Shown: piece after piece, positions 50,171-58,975 of the stretch
How positions within the stretch are numbered: the stretch's first letter is position 1
Layout of the letters: every line of letters begins with the position of its first letter
Source of the DNA: an uncultured Acinetobacter sp.
Lineage (GTDB): Bacteria; Pseudomonadota; Gammaproteobacteria; Pseudomonadales; Moraxellaceae
Reading direction: 5' to 3'
Assembly: GCF_947493735.1 (NCBI RefSeq)
Contig: NZ_CANLSL010000004.1
Location: 62,001-126,000, forward strand
DNA length: 64,000 bases
Position numbers and translations under genes: made by a program
Notes under the pieces: generated by a model
Told to the model about the DNA's origin: nothing
Seen by the model: the letters and a program-made list of their open reading frames with translations, nothing else
Databases searched by the model: none

Positions 50171-50273
50171 ATTGCGATTCAAATTATCCTTATGCTTCGT
50201 TTTTGAAACTTGACAAGGGAATCACCCTTGCCAGCGTTTCAAGCCTCGCCTAAGAAAATTTTAATTCGCAATT
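50170..50273. repeat. 104-bp nested palindrome after cysG
   Basis: Outer arms AATTGCGA (50170-50177) and TCGCAATT (50266-50273). Inner arms TTGAAAC (50203-50209) and GTTTCAA (50236-50242), then CAAGGG (50214-50219) and CCCTTG (50225-50230). Its centre, CTTCG..TGAAACTTGACAAGGGA, is shared with the right halves of the elements at 24794 and 35908, so it is a relative lacking their termini. Confidence 0.78.
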
Positions 50274-50396
50274 AAACTGAGCAAATAATATAGACCACGT
50301 AAACTTAGTCATCTGTATTTACTAACTGTGTAAAGTCGAACCTAAAAATCATGTACAATAAACCTCGTTTTTAGTCTGACAACTTTGAGTGTTTGC

Positions 50397-50876
50397 GTGA
50401 TTCACGTTATTTTATTTGAGCCTGAAATCCCTGCCAATACAGGCAATATCATCCGACTATGTGCCAATACAGGTGCGCAGTTACATCTCATCAAGCCACT
50501 TGGTTTTGAACTCGATGATAAAAAACTCAAACGTGCGGGATTGGATTATCACGAATGGGCGAGAATGAAAATTTGGGATGATTTGCAAAGTTGTCTTGCA
50601 GAATTGAAAGCACAAGGTATTGATGAAAACACAATTTTCCCGCTGACCACTAAAGGCTTTTCCACACCACATACCGTGAATTTAAACCGTCCTGTGGCAC
50701 TGCTGATGGGACCTGAAACACGTGGCTTACCTGAAAGTGTTCGCTTGTTATTTCCGCAAGAAAACTGGATTCGTTTACCGATGGCAGAGAATTCTCGCAG
50801 TTTAAATCTATCCAACGCCACTGCGGTGATTGTCTATGAGGCATGGCGTCAACAAGGCTTTGTCAACTTAGCCTAA
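50397..50876 (+). CDS. trmL: tRNA (cytidine/uridine-34 2'-O)-methyltransferase
   Basis: SPOUT-fold methylation of the wobble base of leucine tRNAs. 159 residues from GTG 50397, so that the protein starts M-I-H-V-I-L-F-E-P-E-I-P-A-N-T-G-N-I-I-R like the family; a TTG 12 bp earlier is possible. SPOUT knot motifs: L-L-M-G-P-E-T-R-G-L-P and I-R-L-P-M, then R-S-L-N-L-S-N-A. Short single-domain length is right for TrmL. moeB follows 31 bp later. Confidence 0.94.
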   Translation: MIHVILFEPEIPANTGNIIRLCANTGAQLHLIKPLGFELDDKKLKRAGLDYHEWARMKIWDDLQSCLAELKAQGIDENTIFPLTTKGFSTPHTVNLNRPVALLMGPETRGLPESVRLLFPQENWIRLPMAENSRSLNLSNATAVIVYEAWRQQGFVNLA

Positions 50877-50907
50877 TTTTTTATTTTTAAGATTTTCAAT
50901 TTTTATC

Positions 50908-51675
50908 ATGAATGAATCAACATCGATCGGTCTCAAGGATGAGGAGCTACATCTCTATAGTCGGCATATTTTGCTCGAAGAATGGGATATTGATGCACAG
51001 CAAAATTTAAAAAATAGTCATGTGTTGATTATCGGTGCAGGCGGACTCGGCTGTACATCGAGTGAAATGCTTGTTCGTGCGGGCGTAGGCAAAATTACCA
51101 TTATTGATTTTGATAAGATTGAGCTGAGCAATATCCAACGGCAGATTGCTTTTGATCCTTATCAAATCGGTCAGCTCAAAGTAGTTGTGTTGACCTATCA
51201 CTTAAAAAGTATCAATCCGCTGGTCAAGGTCACAGCGATTCGTGACAAGTTTGATCTTGAATTAGCTTCACAGCTCTCAGATCATTTTGATTTGGTGCTG
51301 GATGGTTGTGATAATTTTGCCACGCGTTATGCGGTGAATCAATTTTGCGTCGCACGTAACATTCCACTCTTGACTGCGGCTGCCATTGGTTTGGAAGGGC
51401 AGTTGATGATGCTAAAATCAGCGCCATGCTACCACTGCGTTTTTCCGCAGTCCTCGCATGAAAATCCTGATGAACGGCGCTGTGCCAATTCTGGTGTACT
51501 CACCACTACACCAGCGGTGATGGCAAGTCTGCAAGCGCATCATGCCTTATTATATTTAGGTCTAGACAAGTCACCAATTCTGAATAAATTATTGTTGTGG
51601 GATGGCACTAATATGCAACAGCGCATCGTGAAAGTCAGTGCTGATGCGAGTTGTGTAGTTTGCGGAAAAGTCTAA
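50908..51675 (+). CDS. moeB: ThiF/MoeB-type adenylyltransferase
   Basis: Adenylates the C-terminal Gly of a ubiquitin-like sulfur carrier (MoaD for MoeB, ThiS for ThiF). 255 residues. ATP loop G-A-G-G-L-G-C (about 43-49); D-x-D-x-I-x-x-S-N-x-x-R-Q present as D-F-D-K-I-E-L-S-N-I-Q-R-Q; zinc cysteines in C-Y-H-C and C-V-V-C. No moaD, moaE or thiS is nearby, so MoeB and ThiF cannot be separated by context; length and Y-S-R-H-I-L-L favour MoeB. Confidence 0.88.
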   Translation: MNESTSIGLKDEELHLYSRHILLEEWDIDAQQNLKNSHVLIIGAGGLGCTSSEMLVRAGVGKITIIDFDKIELSNIQRQIAFDPYQIGQLKVVVLTYHLKSINPLVKVTAIRDKFDLELASQLSDHFDLVLDGCDNFATRYAVNQFCVARNIPLLTAAAIGLEGQLMMLKSAPCYHCVFPQSSHENPDERRCANSGVLTTTPAVMASLQAHHALLYLGLDKSPILNKLLLWDGTNMQQRIVKVSADASCVVCGKV

Positions 51676-51797
51676 GAACAATAATCAACAATTTTGCGCA
51701 TATTGTCTGACTTTTTAGTAATATTTAAATCGCCAAATTTGCTACAATTGCCACAATACAGTTGAATATTTCATTTTAAAGCGTTTTGAGATCAGAG

Positions 51798-53102
51798 ATG
51801 AGTCAAAGAAAAAAACAATTATTATTAGGGTTGCGTTCTGTTGCGAGATTGGGCGAAACCGCTATTGTTGCAGCGAAAGCAGGTATTAAGTTTGCTACTG
51901 AACAACCGAATCAAGCCCAATTGATGCGTGAAACTTTTGAAGAGCTTGGTTCAACTTATGTCAAGCTCGGTCAGTTTATAGCCAGTACGCCATCTCTATT
52001 TCCACGTGAATATGTGGAAGAATTTCAAAAATGTCTAGATCAAACACCTGCTTTGCCATTTAGCTATATTCAGCAAGTGCTTGCAGAGGAGTTTGTAGGG
52101 CAAGATTTAAACGATATTTTCCAAAGTATTGAAGAAAAGCCTTTAGCTTCTGCATCTATCGCTCAAGTCCATGCTGCTGTGCTGAAAACAGGCGAAGATG
52201 TGGTGATCAAAGTACAAAAGCCGAATGTGGAAACCATTCTTTATACCGATCTAGGTGTGGTGCATTTCGCAGCAAAAATGTTTGAACGTGTCGTTCCGAA
52301 AGTCAAATTTGCCTCGCTGTCAGATATCGTCAATGAAATCCGTGTACGCATGGTGCGTGAAGTGGATTTTATTGAAGAAGCGCAGAATCTTGAAGATTTT
52401 AAGCAATATCTACAAGTGAGCCAAAATACGATTGCTACTGCACCGAAAGTCTATCATCAACATTCGACTCGTCGTGTCTTGACGATGGAGCGTCTATATG
52501 GCGTACCATTGACCGATCTTGATGTGGTGAAAAAGTATGCGAAAGATCCAAGCCAAGTATTAATCGGAGCGATGAATACGTGGTTTGGTAGCTTGATGAT
52601 GTGTTCAAGTTTTCATGCGGATTTGCATGCGGGCAATCTGATGTTGCTCCGTGATGGACGAATTGGTTTTATTGATTTTGGGATTGTCGGGCAGTTGCAA
52701 CCTGAAGTTTGGTCGGCATGTATGAAGTTTATGGATGCACTGCAACAGACTGACTATGACAATATGGCGATGTACATGCTACAAATGGGCATGACCGATC
52801 AGAATATTGACACCAAAGTTTTGTCTGAAGATTTACAACGTCTGTTTAGTGGCGTGCTCCTGTCTGATCCGCAAGAATTACTCAGCACCAAACCTGCCGA
52901 TCTCAACGATATTATGCTCGACATCGTTGGCGTCGGTGAGCGTCATGGTATCCGATTCCCACGTGATTTTGCCTTATTATTCAAGCAAATGCTGTATTTT
53001 GATCGCTTTATGCGAGTGCTTGCGCCATATACCGATATTTATGCAGACAACCGCTTGCAGATGTTGCACGACATTGAACCTGAATCAAAATTGATGCATT
53101 AA
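51798..53102 (+). CDS. ABC1/UbiB-family atypical kinase
   Basis: 434 residues from ATG 51798 (a TTG at 51786 would add four). The ABC1 signature K-L-G-Q (in Y-V-K-L-G-Q-F) is near residue 56. The Ala-rich loop reads L-A-S-A-S-I-A-Q-V-H-A-A. V-V-I-K-V-Q-K-P holds the ATP Lys. D-L-H-A-G-N and G-F-I-D-F-G are the catalytic and metal loops. Family members (UbiB, Coq8) support ubiquinone synthesis or lipid homeostasis. It lacks the two C-terminal membrane helices of E. coli UbiB and is about 110 residues shorter, so it is not called ubiB. Confidence 0.87.
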   Translation: MSQRKKQLLLGLRSVARLGETAIVAAKAGIKFATEQPNQAQLMRETFEELGSTYVKLGQFIASTPSLFPREYVEEFQKCLDQTPALPFSYIQQVLAEEFVGQDLNDIFQSIEEKPLASASIAQVHAAVLKTGEDVVIKVQKPNVETILYTDLGVVHFAAKMFERVVPKVKFASLSDIVNEIRVRMVREVDFIEEAQNLEDFKQYLQVSQNTIATAPKVYHQHSTRRVLTMERLYGVPLTDLDVVKKYAKDPSQVLIGAMNTWFGSLMMCSSFHADLHAGNLMLLRDGRIGFIDFGIVGQLQPEVWSACMKFMDALQQTDYDNMAMYMLQMGMTDQNIDTKVLSEDLQRLFSGVLLSDPQELLSTKPADLNDIMLDIVGVGERHGIRFPRDFALLFKQMLYFDRFMRVLAPYTDIYADNRLQMLHDIEPESKLMH

Positions 53103-53140
53103 GCATTTGATGCAAAAAATTAATGAAAGAGGGGTAAAGC

Positions 53141-53524
53141 ATGACCGATCTTATTGTTATAGAAGGTTTAAAAGTCGATACGGTGATCGGTTGCTTTACA
53201 TGGGAAAGGCAAATCCTGCAACCACTATCGTTGGATTTGAAAATCTCATGTGATCTTGATCGAGCGTGTCGAAGCGATGCGCTTGAAGATACCTTGAACT
53301 ATGCGCAAATTTGTGAAATCTGCGAGCAAGTCATCGTCGATGCCAAGCCAAAATTGATCGAGCATGTTGCGCATTTGGTGATCGTGGCATTGATGCAACA
53401 GTTTGAAGCCATTGAAAAAATTAACATTACCGTGCGTAAGCCTGCTATCATTCCCGCTGCACAATCCGTCGGAATCCAAATCGAGCGTCAACGTGACTAT
53501 TTACGCCATCGCCATAGCGACTAA
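53141..53524 (+). CDS. folB: dihydroneopterin aldolase
   Basis: Folate pathway: dihydroneopterin to 6-hydroxymethyl-dihydropterin. 127 residues. I-E-G-L-K-V-D-T-V-I-G-C-F-T-W-E-R, D-T-L-N-Y-A-Q-I-C and L-I-E-H-V-A-H are the family motifs, including the pterin-binding Glu and the Lys region (V-R-K-P). AAAGAGGGG lies before ATG 53141. folK overlaps its 3' end by 32 bp. Confidence 0.92.
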   Translation: MTDLIVIEGLKVDTVIGCFTWERQILQPLSLDLKISCDLDRACRSDALEDTLNYAQICEICEQVIVDAKPKLIEHVAHLVIVALMQQFEAIEKINITVRKPAIIPAAQSVGIQIERQRDYLRHRHSD

Positions 53525-53930
53525 TCTAGAAAAAGCCAAGCATTTACAACTTTGCCTAGATACCTTTAAAACTTGGGGCAGTTGCCAAGTGTCTTCGATA
53601 TATGAAATTCCATGTCGTGATCGGGTTGGGGCAGATTATTGGAATGCAGCGTGTTTACTTGAATCGACAATGCCCTTTGATGATGTGATTAGTGCATTAA
53701 AACACCTTGAAAGCGATGCAGGGCGTAAACGTCCATCGCATAGCATTTCCCTCGATGTCGATTTGATTGCGTGGGGCGATACGTTCCAAAATATGCAATT
53801 TAATCCCAAAAAATTACCACTTGCTGATGATGTGGTGATTCCATTGGCTGAGATTTGGCAGGATGAACGATTGAAGCGAATCACACATGATTTTAAACGC
53901 TTTAATCTCTCGCAAATGAATTCAAATTAA
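53493..53930 (+). CDS. folK: divergent HPPK (6-hydroxymethyl-dihydropterin pyrophosphokinase)
   Basis: Next step after FolB. About 145 residues from GTG 53493, which lies inside folB. I-A-T-N-L-E (for G-S-N-x), V-S-S-I-Y-E-I-P, D-Y-W-N-A-A and L-E-S-D-A-G-R-K-R fit HPPK, as does L-D-V-D-L-I with the two metal Asp. The segment before it reads H-S-I-S where P-R-x-x is usual, and the C-terminal P-H-x-x-x-x-R-x-F part is diverged. The placement after folB supports the role. The stop overlaps the convergent Nudix gene by 4 bp. Confidence 0.8.
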   Translation: MTIYAIAIATNLEKAKHLQLCLDTFKTWGSCQVSSIYEIPCRDRVGADYWNAACLLESTMPFDDVISALKHLESDAGRKRPSHSISLDVDLIAWGDTFQNMQFNPKKLPLADDVVIPLAEIWQDERLKRITHDFKRFNLSQMNSN

Positions 53931-54331
53931 AACGCTCTGCTGATCACCGTACCATCAAAATTTAAGCAATCGAGCACACGGATTCGTTGTACTTCACTTA
54001 ATTCATCTAGATCAAACCACGCATATTCACTATGTTCTTCGCTAAGTTGAATGGTTTGTTTGTCTTTGATTTGACAACGAAAAATGCAAGCATGCGAATT
54101 GACCACATGATGAAAATACACACCGCTTAGATATAGCATTTCCACTTCACAGCCGAGTTCTTCTAAGCATTCCCGATAGAGTGCATCATGAATAGTTTCA
54201 TTGGGGTCAAGACCGCCACCTGGTAATCCCCAGGCTTTTTCACCATAAGTTGCCTTGAGGAGTAAGACTTGCTGTTGATCATTGAAGATGACGGCATGCG
54301 AACCCATTCGGTATAAATCGTGATAGCCCAT
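53927..54331 (-). CDS. Nudix hydrolase
   Basis: 134 residues. The Nudix box is complete: G-G-L-D-P-N-E-T, R-E-C, L-E-E-L-G (G-x5-E-x7-R-E-x2-E-E-x-G spacing, about residues 38-60). The W-G-L-P-G-G-G segment before it is typical. Substrate is not predictable from sequence; small one-domain members often act on nucleotide diphosphate derivatives. Convergent with folK. Confidence 0.9.
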   Translation of the reverse strand: MGYHDLYRMGSHAVIFNDQQQVLLLKATYGEKAWGLPGGGLDPNETIHDALYRECLEELGCEVEMLYLSGVYFHHVVNSHACIFRCQIKDKQTIQLSEEHSEYAWFDLDELSEVQRIRVLDCLNFDGTVISRAF

Positions 54332-54390
54332 TTTCTGTTATTAGCCCGAATATGTAAGAAAGAGAACTTTACCTTAGATTATGCAAACTA

Positions 54391-54420
54391 TAGAAAAAAA
54401 AGCACTCCGAAGAATGCTTT
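54391..54420 (-). terminator. terminator of the ompW pseudogene
   Basis: On the minus strand AAGCATTC-TTCG-GAGTGCTT forms an 8-bp stem with a TTCG tetraloop and one T-G pair, followed by eight T residues. Confidence 0.88.
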
Positions 54421-54438
54421 GATTAACGATGTAGAAAG

Positions 54439-55517
54439 TTAAAATCGCATGCCAATCCCTGCATAGGCGAGTAGAGGATTGATTTCAATGTCGCTGGTCG
54501 ATTTGATCAGTTGTCCATATTCTTCATCAGATACGGTGATCGTAGACTCTGTGGTCAGATGTGCATAGCTGACTGAACCCACCGCAAACCATTTGTCGTT
54601 GAAGTCATAAGTAAAGCCGATCGTGGCTATAGGAGCGATGGCATCTTCAGATTCAAGGGATACTTTTGGATTGGCAGTACTTTCTTTTTTATCCAATGAC
54701 GCACCTGCTTGACCTGCCTTAATGTTGGCGATCATATGGCCTGCGTCAATAAGTCTTTTTCAGTTTGGTCATTTAGCTCAAGTTCATTGAAATACGCATA
54801 CATCAAACCTAAGCCAACATATGGGCGAAATTTATTGACGCCAGTTTTGCCAAAGTGATATTGAAATTCAAACGCAGGCGTCCATGCACGTGCAGAGGCA
54901 ACAGGACCATATGCTTCAAGATCGGTAATGAGAATATCGTTCTTCATGTCGATAGACTCAAGTGGCAATCCGAGTAGCTCAGGCGTTGCTTTTGCGGAGA
55001 ATGGTGCGTAAATTTTGCCTTTACCGTTGATGTCAACTTTTGGTGGCACACCCGCTTTCATTTCGAATGAAATATTATCGGTAAAAAAGTAATTACTCAT
55101 AATACCGAGCGTGGTGACATCTTCGGCTTCTAAACCTGTATTAGGATTATCCCATTGCTCAAGTCCATAGATTTCAGCAGAGCCACTTAAAGAAGCGGGT
55201 AATGTATCGACATTTAGACCATCTAACAGGTTAATAATCGTTGTCGTCGAATTTGAATCCATATTTGGATCTAAGTTACTTTTGACTGCCTCAATAGAAA
55301 TATCGCCAACCTCAGCAACTTCACCATCTTTGACAGCAGTGTTAACTCGGATAGGCTGTGCTTTGCCCTGAGGCATCACATGAAGCGCACCAACAGATAC
55401 GGAGAAGCGTTTAAAGCCATCACCATCATGCATACTAAATAAAGGAGAATCCGCCTGTGCAATCACTGGGAGGCACATCAAACTGCTCGTGGCGATAGTT
55501 AATAAGGTCTTTTGCAT
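54439..55517 (-). pseudogene. OmpW-family outer-membrane protein, frameshifted
   Basis: The first frame (55517 down to 54732) has a signal peptide (M-Q-K-T-L-L-T-I-A-T-S-S-L, cleavage near A-Q-A-D) and beta-barrel strands such as P-A-F-E-F-Q-Y-H-F-G and R-P-Y-V-G-L-G-L-M-Y-A-Y-F-N. It then stops inside the sequence E-K-D-L-L-T-Q-A. The next frame (54735 to 54439) continues with D-F-N-D-K-W-F-A-V-G-S-V-S-Y-A-H and ends A-G-I-G-M-R-F, the aromatic C-terminal signal for outer-membrane insertion. One lost base near 54735 joins them into an OmpW-type 8-stranded barrel. The split ORFs overlap as ATGA, but half a barrel is unlikely to work. Confidence 0.85.
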
Positions 55518-55860
55518 TCAAAACTCCGTTTTTGCAAGTTGTTATTCATTTTGTAGGGCATATTATTGTTCAAACATGCAATTACACTGTCATCAAATCG
55601 CAAAGAATGTTAAATCTCAGGTCACAAAGTTTATGAGTTTTATTGCAGAAATAGGCGAGTGCGGTATTTTTGTAACTTGATGATATGTTTATTAAAAATA
55701 AAATGTAAAAACGTAATAAATACTAAGTGTTTGATAGTGCAATTTTTTATCGTAAATTTTTATTTATAAAAGTAAAAAGGTCATACTGATATGACCTTTT
55801 TAACTGGTTTGCTTGGTCAGTTATGCCAATGTATTGATTACATTGCAAACTGCATCAAGA
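55518..55860. other. intergenic region ompW-map
   Basis: 343 bp between ompW and map. It holds the map-side terminator at 55774-55801 and AT-rich sequence that probably carries the ompW promoter. No gene-like frame with a ribosome site. Confidence 0.5.
55774..55801 (-). terminator. terminator downstream of map
   Basis: AAAAAGGTCATA (55774-55785) and TATGACCTTTTT (55790-55801) pair perfectly around CTGA. It is symmetric and works on either strand; map ends 60 bp away. Confidence 0.9.
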
Positions 55861-56688
55861 TTAACCGTGAAAGCGTGACAAATCTTCTTCAGGACGAGCA
55901 GTCAAGACTTCCAATCCAGTTTCAGTAACGAGGATGGTGTGTTCATATTGTGCAGACAACTTATGATCTTTAGTCACGACAGTCCATTTATCACCCAATG
56001 TCTTGGTTTGCCAAACGCCTGCATTGACCATCGGCTCAATAGTGAAAGTCATACCTGCTTCTAAGCGCATACCAGTGCCTTTTTGCCCATAATGAAGCAC
56101 TTGCGGATCATCATGAAACACAGTTCCGATGCCATGACCACAATATTCACGGACGACGCTAAAGCGTTGGCTTTCTACATACTTTTGAATGGCATAGCCA
56201 ATATCACCGACATATGAACCTGCACGGACAGTTTCCATGCCGATATACATTGCTTCTTGCGCAACCTTGCATAAGCGATCAGCTAAGATAGTCGTTTCAC
56301 CGCCGACCACATACATCATATTGGTATCGCCGTGATAGCCATCTTTAATCACGGTGACATCAATATTGAGAATGTCGCCTTTTTTCAAGACTTTATTATC
56401 TGCTGGAATACCGTGGCAGACCACGTGATTGACTGAAGTACAAATACTGTGCTGAAAAGCTGGACGACCATGACCACCACCGTAACCTAAACATGCAGGA
56501 ATAGCATTTTGCACATTGACGATATAATCATGACAGCGTGTATCGAGCTCTAGCGTGGTTACACCAGGGACAATATATGGCTTGATCATATCTAACACTT
56601 CAGCAGCCAGTCGTCCCGCAATGCGCATTTTTTCGATGGCGTCAGGGGATTTAATTAGGCGACTTGGAGCAGATTGATAGCTATTCAT
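55861..56688 (-). CDS. map: methionine aminopeptidase, type I
   Basis: Removes N-terminal Met from nascent proteins. 275 residues. Metal ligands: Asp in N-I-D-V-T, Asp in H-G-D-T-N, His in Y-C-G-H-G-I-G, Glu in T-I-E-P-M, Glu near the end in V-T-E-T-G / Q-Y-E-H-T. Substrate His in the H-V-V-C-H-G-I-P segment. Type Ia, no N-terminal extension. It is divergent from rpsB, an arrangement conserved in many gammaproteobacteria. Confidence 0.96.
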   Translation of the reverse strand: MNSYQSAPSRLIKSPDAIEKMRIAGRLAAEVLDMIKPYIVPGVTTLELDTRCHDYIVNVQNAIPACLGYGGGHGRPAFQHSICTSVNHVVCHGIPADNKVLKKGDILNIDVTVIKDGYHGDTNMMYVVGGETTILADRLCKVAQEAMYIGMETVRAGSYVGDIGYAIQKYVESQRFSVVREYCGHGIGTVFHDDPQVLHYGQKGTGMRLEAGMTFTIEPMVNAGVWQTKTLGDKWTVVTKDHKLSAQYEHTILVTETGLEVLTARPEEDLSRFHG

Positions 56689-56849
56689 GATCTATAAAAA
56701 CTTTTGGTAATTTAAACAAGACTATGGTATAAAGAGCGCCTCATTTTATCAAATGGTTTTTCGTGTGTTTTTAGGACAAAACATTTTGTTTTGATTTAAA
56801 ACTCAGGCAAATCTTATGTATTGTTAAAATGATGAATTAAAAATCCGCA

Positions 56850-56957
56850 CATATGTCGACACATTACTCTGGGTGCTTTAATTAAATCAATGTCTTAGAA
56901 GGATAGATTCCAATCTAAAACATCAAGATTGAACAAGGTGGAGAATGCGGACATATG
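56850..56957 (+). promoter_or_regulatory. rpsB leader with long-range pairing
   Basis: CATATGTC (56850-56857) and GACATATG (56950-56957) are perfect complements 92 bp apart in the leader, and the right arm ends 20 nt before the AAGG ribosome site. rpsB leaders in gammaproteobacteria are known S2 autoregulation targets; that this pairing serves it is inferred. The remaining gap (56689-56849) shows no gene. Confidence 0.45.
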
Positions 56958-56988
56958 GAGGCCTAACCCAAACTTTAAGGTAAAGAAA

Positions 56989-57744
56989 ATGGCAGATTAT
57001 AACGTAAGTATGCGTGACCTTCTTCAAGCTGGTGCGCACTTCGGTCACCAAACACGTTTTTGGAATCCAAAAATGCGTAATTACATTTTTGGTGCACGTA
57101 ACAAAATTCACATCATCAATCTTGATAAAACTGTTCCAGCATTGAACGATGCGTTGAATATGGTGAACGGTCTTGCTAGCAAAAAGAATAAAGTTCTTTT
57201 CGTTGGTACAAAGCGTGCAGCGTCTAACATCATCCGTGAACAAGCTCAACGCGCAGGTCAACCATACGTTGATCACCGTTGGTTAGGTGGTATGTTGACG
57301 AACTGGAAAACTTTACGTCAATCAATCAACCGCTTGAAAGATCTTCAAACTCAATCTGAAGATGGTACTTTTGCGAAATTGACTAAGCGTGAAGCGCTAG
57401 AGCGTACTCGTGAAATGGACAAGCTTGAGCGTTCACTTGGTGGCGTAAAGAACATGGGCGGTTTGCCTGATGCGATTTTTGTAATCGACGTTGACCAAGA
57501 AGCGATCGCAATCAAAGAAGCGAACAACTTGGGTATTCCTGTAATCGGTATCGTTGATACAAACTCTAATCCAGATGGCGTTGATTACATCATTCCTGGT
57601 AATGACGATGCGATCCGTGCAGTAACTTTGTATGCTTCTGCAATGGCGAATGCAATCTTGGCGGGTAAAGAGTACGCTCAAACTCAGTCAAATGCACAAG
57701 CTAAAAATGAAGCAGCTGCAGAAGACGCATCTCAAGAAGCGTAA
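56989..57744 (+). CDS. rpsB: 30S ribosomal protein S2
   Basis: 251 residues from ATG 56989 (AAGG 9 nt upstream; a frame 60 bp earlier lies in the leader). S2 signatures: [19 protein letters not shown] near the start, G-T-K-R-A-A-S, and [22 protein letters not shown]. It binds late on the 30S head-platform junction and recruits S1. tsf follows after 198 bp. Confidence 0.97.
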   Translation: MADYNVSMRDLLQAGAHFGHQTRFWNPKMRNYIFGARNKIHIINLDKTVPALNDALNMVNGLASKKNKVLFVGTKRAASNIIREQAQRAGQPYVDHRWLGGMLTNWKTLRQSINRLKDLQTQSEDGTFAKLTKREALERTREMDKLERSLGGVKNMGGLPDAIFVIDVDQEAIAIKEANNLGIPVIGIVDTNSNPDGVDYIIPGNDDAIRAVTLYASAMANAILAGKEYAQTQSNAQAKNEAAAEDASQEA

Positions 57745-57752
57745 TTGCTTTT

Positions 57753-57850
57753 GCGCTTAGTCTAAAAGGCTTTTGCCGTTGTGATGTCATTTTAATGTTG
57801 TTATTTAAATTTTTCATTATAGTGACATGCAAATAAGACAGACTAAGCGC
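57753..57850 (+). repeat. long stem-loop in the rpsB-tsf spacer
   Basis: GCGCTTAGTCT (57753-57763) and AGACTAAGCGC (57840-57850) are perfect complements. Inside, ATGTCA (57784-57789) and TGACAT (57833-57838) also pair. It directly precedes the terminator at 57858 and may form a processing or stability structure. Confidence 0.75.
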
Positions 57851-57857
57851 ACAAAAG

Positions 57858-57881
57858 AAACGACTCCTGAAGTCGTTTTTT
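57858..57881 (+). terminator. terminator/attenuator between rpsB and tsf
   Basis: AAACGACT (57858-57865) pairs with AGTCGTTT (57871-57878) around CCTGA, followed by T residues. It should reduce read-through into tsf 60 bp downstream. Confidence 0.88.
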
Positions 57882-57942
57882 ACTAATCGCTTTTTATTTA
57901 AAGATTTTGTTTTAAATCAATCATCCGAATTAGGAGAATGAC

Positions 57943-58818
57943 ATGACTGCAATTACTGCAAGCATGGTAAAAGAATTACGTGACCGTACTGGTCTAGCAA
58001 TGATGGAATGCAAAAAAGCATTGGAAGAAGCGAGTGGCGACATCGAGCTAGCGATTGATAACCTTCGTAAATCTGGTCAAGCAAAAGCTGCTAAAAAAGC
58101 AGGCAACATTGCTGCTGACGGTGCGATCACGATCGTACAAGAAGGCAATAAAGCACTTCTTTTAGAAGTAAACTGCCAAACTGATTTCGTTGCTAAAGAC
58201 GAAAACTTCAGCAACTTCTCAAATAAAGTTGCAAATGCTGCACTTGCTGCTGGCGAAACTGATGCTGCGAAAATCGCAGAACTTAAACTTGAAGATGGTA
58301 CAACTGTTGAAGAAACACGTATCGCTTTGGTTCAAAAAATCGGTGAAAACATCCAAGTACGTCGTGCAAAAATCGTTGAAGGCGACAACTTGGCAGTGTA
58401 TAAGCACGGTTTGAAAATCGGTGTAGTAGTTTCTTACACAGGTGATGCGGACACAGGTAAAGGTTTGGCGATGCACGTTGCTGCATTCAACCCAGTTGCA
58501 GTATCTGCTGAAGATATTCCTGCTGACTTGGTTGCAAAAGAGAAAGAAATTGCAGAAGCGAAGGCTCAAGAGTCTGGCAAACCTGCAAACATCATTGAAA
58601 AAATGGTTTCTGGTTCAGTAGAAAAATACTTGAACGAAGTATCTCTTGATCGTCAAATGTATGTGATCGACAACGACAAGAAAGTTGCTGATGTACTTAA
58701 AGCAACTGGTACGACTGTTGCACAATTCGTTCGCTTCGAAGTAGGCGAAGGGATTGAGAAAAAAGCTGAAATGAGTTTTGCTGAAGAAGTTGCTGCTGCT
58801 CAAGCTGCTGCTAAATAA
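57943..58818 (+). CDS. tsf: elongation factor Ts
   Basis: GDP-exchange factor for EF-Tu. 291 residues. N-terminal UBA-like helix bundle V-K-E-L-R-D-R-T-G-L-A-M-M-E-C-K-K-A-L-E; core motif Q-T-D-F-V-A-K-D-E-N-F, where T-D-F-V contacts EF-Tu Mg site; M-H-V-A-A in the second subdomain; C-terminal coiled module. AGGAG lies before ATG 57943. Own transcription is possible as the terminator sits between it and rpsB. Confidence 0.97.
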   Translation: MTAITASMVKELRDRTGLAMMECKKALEEASGDIELAIDNLRKSGQAKAAKKAGNIAADGAITIVQEGNKALLLEVNCQTDFVAKDENFSNFSNKVANAALAAGETDAAKIAELKLEDGTTVEETRIALVQKIGENIQVRRAKIVEGDNLAVYKHGLKIGVVVSYTGDADTGKGLAMHVAAFNPVAVSAEDIPADLVAKEKEIAEAKAQESGKPANIIEKMVSGSVEKYLNEVSLDRQMYVIDNDKKVADVLKATGTTVAQFVRFEVGEGIEKKAEMSFAEEVAAAQAAAK

Positions 58819-58886
58819 GCAGACTGCTTTTAAAAATGGAAAGATTGCCGAAATAAACTTCTAAAAATCTTTTCATTTTGACCCAT

Positions 58887-58920
58887 AGGACTGAACATTG
58901 TGAATGTTTAGTCCTTTTTA
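58887..58920 (+). terminator. tsf terminator
   Basis: AGGACTGAACATT (58887-58899) pairs with AATGTTTAGTCCT (58903-58915), one G-U pair, loop GTG, then a T-rich tail. Confidence 0.9.
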
Positions 58921-58975
58921 TTTCCAGTCAAACTATGCTAGCGTTATGTTAGTAATCATTACAGGTATTAGAGTG

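Noticed and set aside
54732..54735. ATGA overlap as true translational coupling of two proteins
   Set aside because: The two products are the front and back of one OmpW barrel, so a frameshift is the simpler account.
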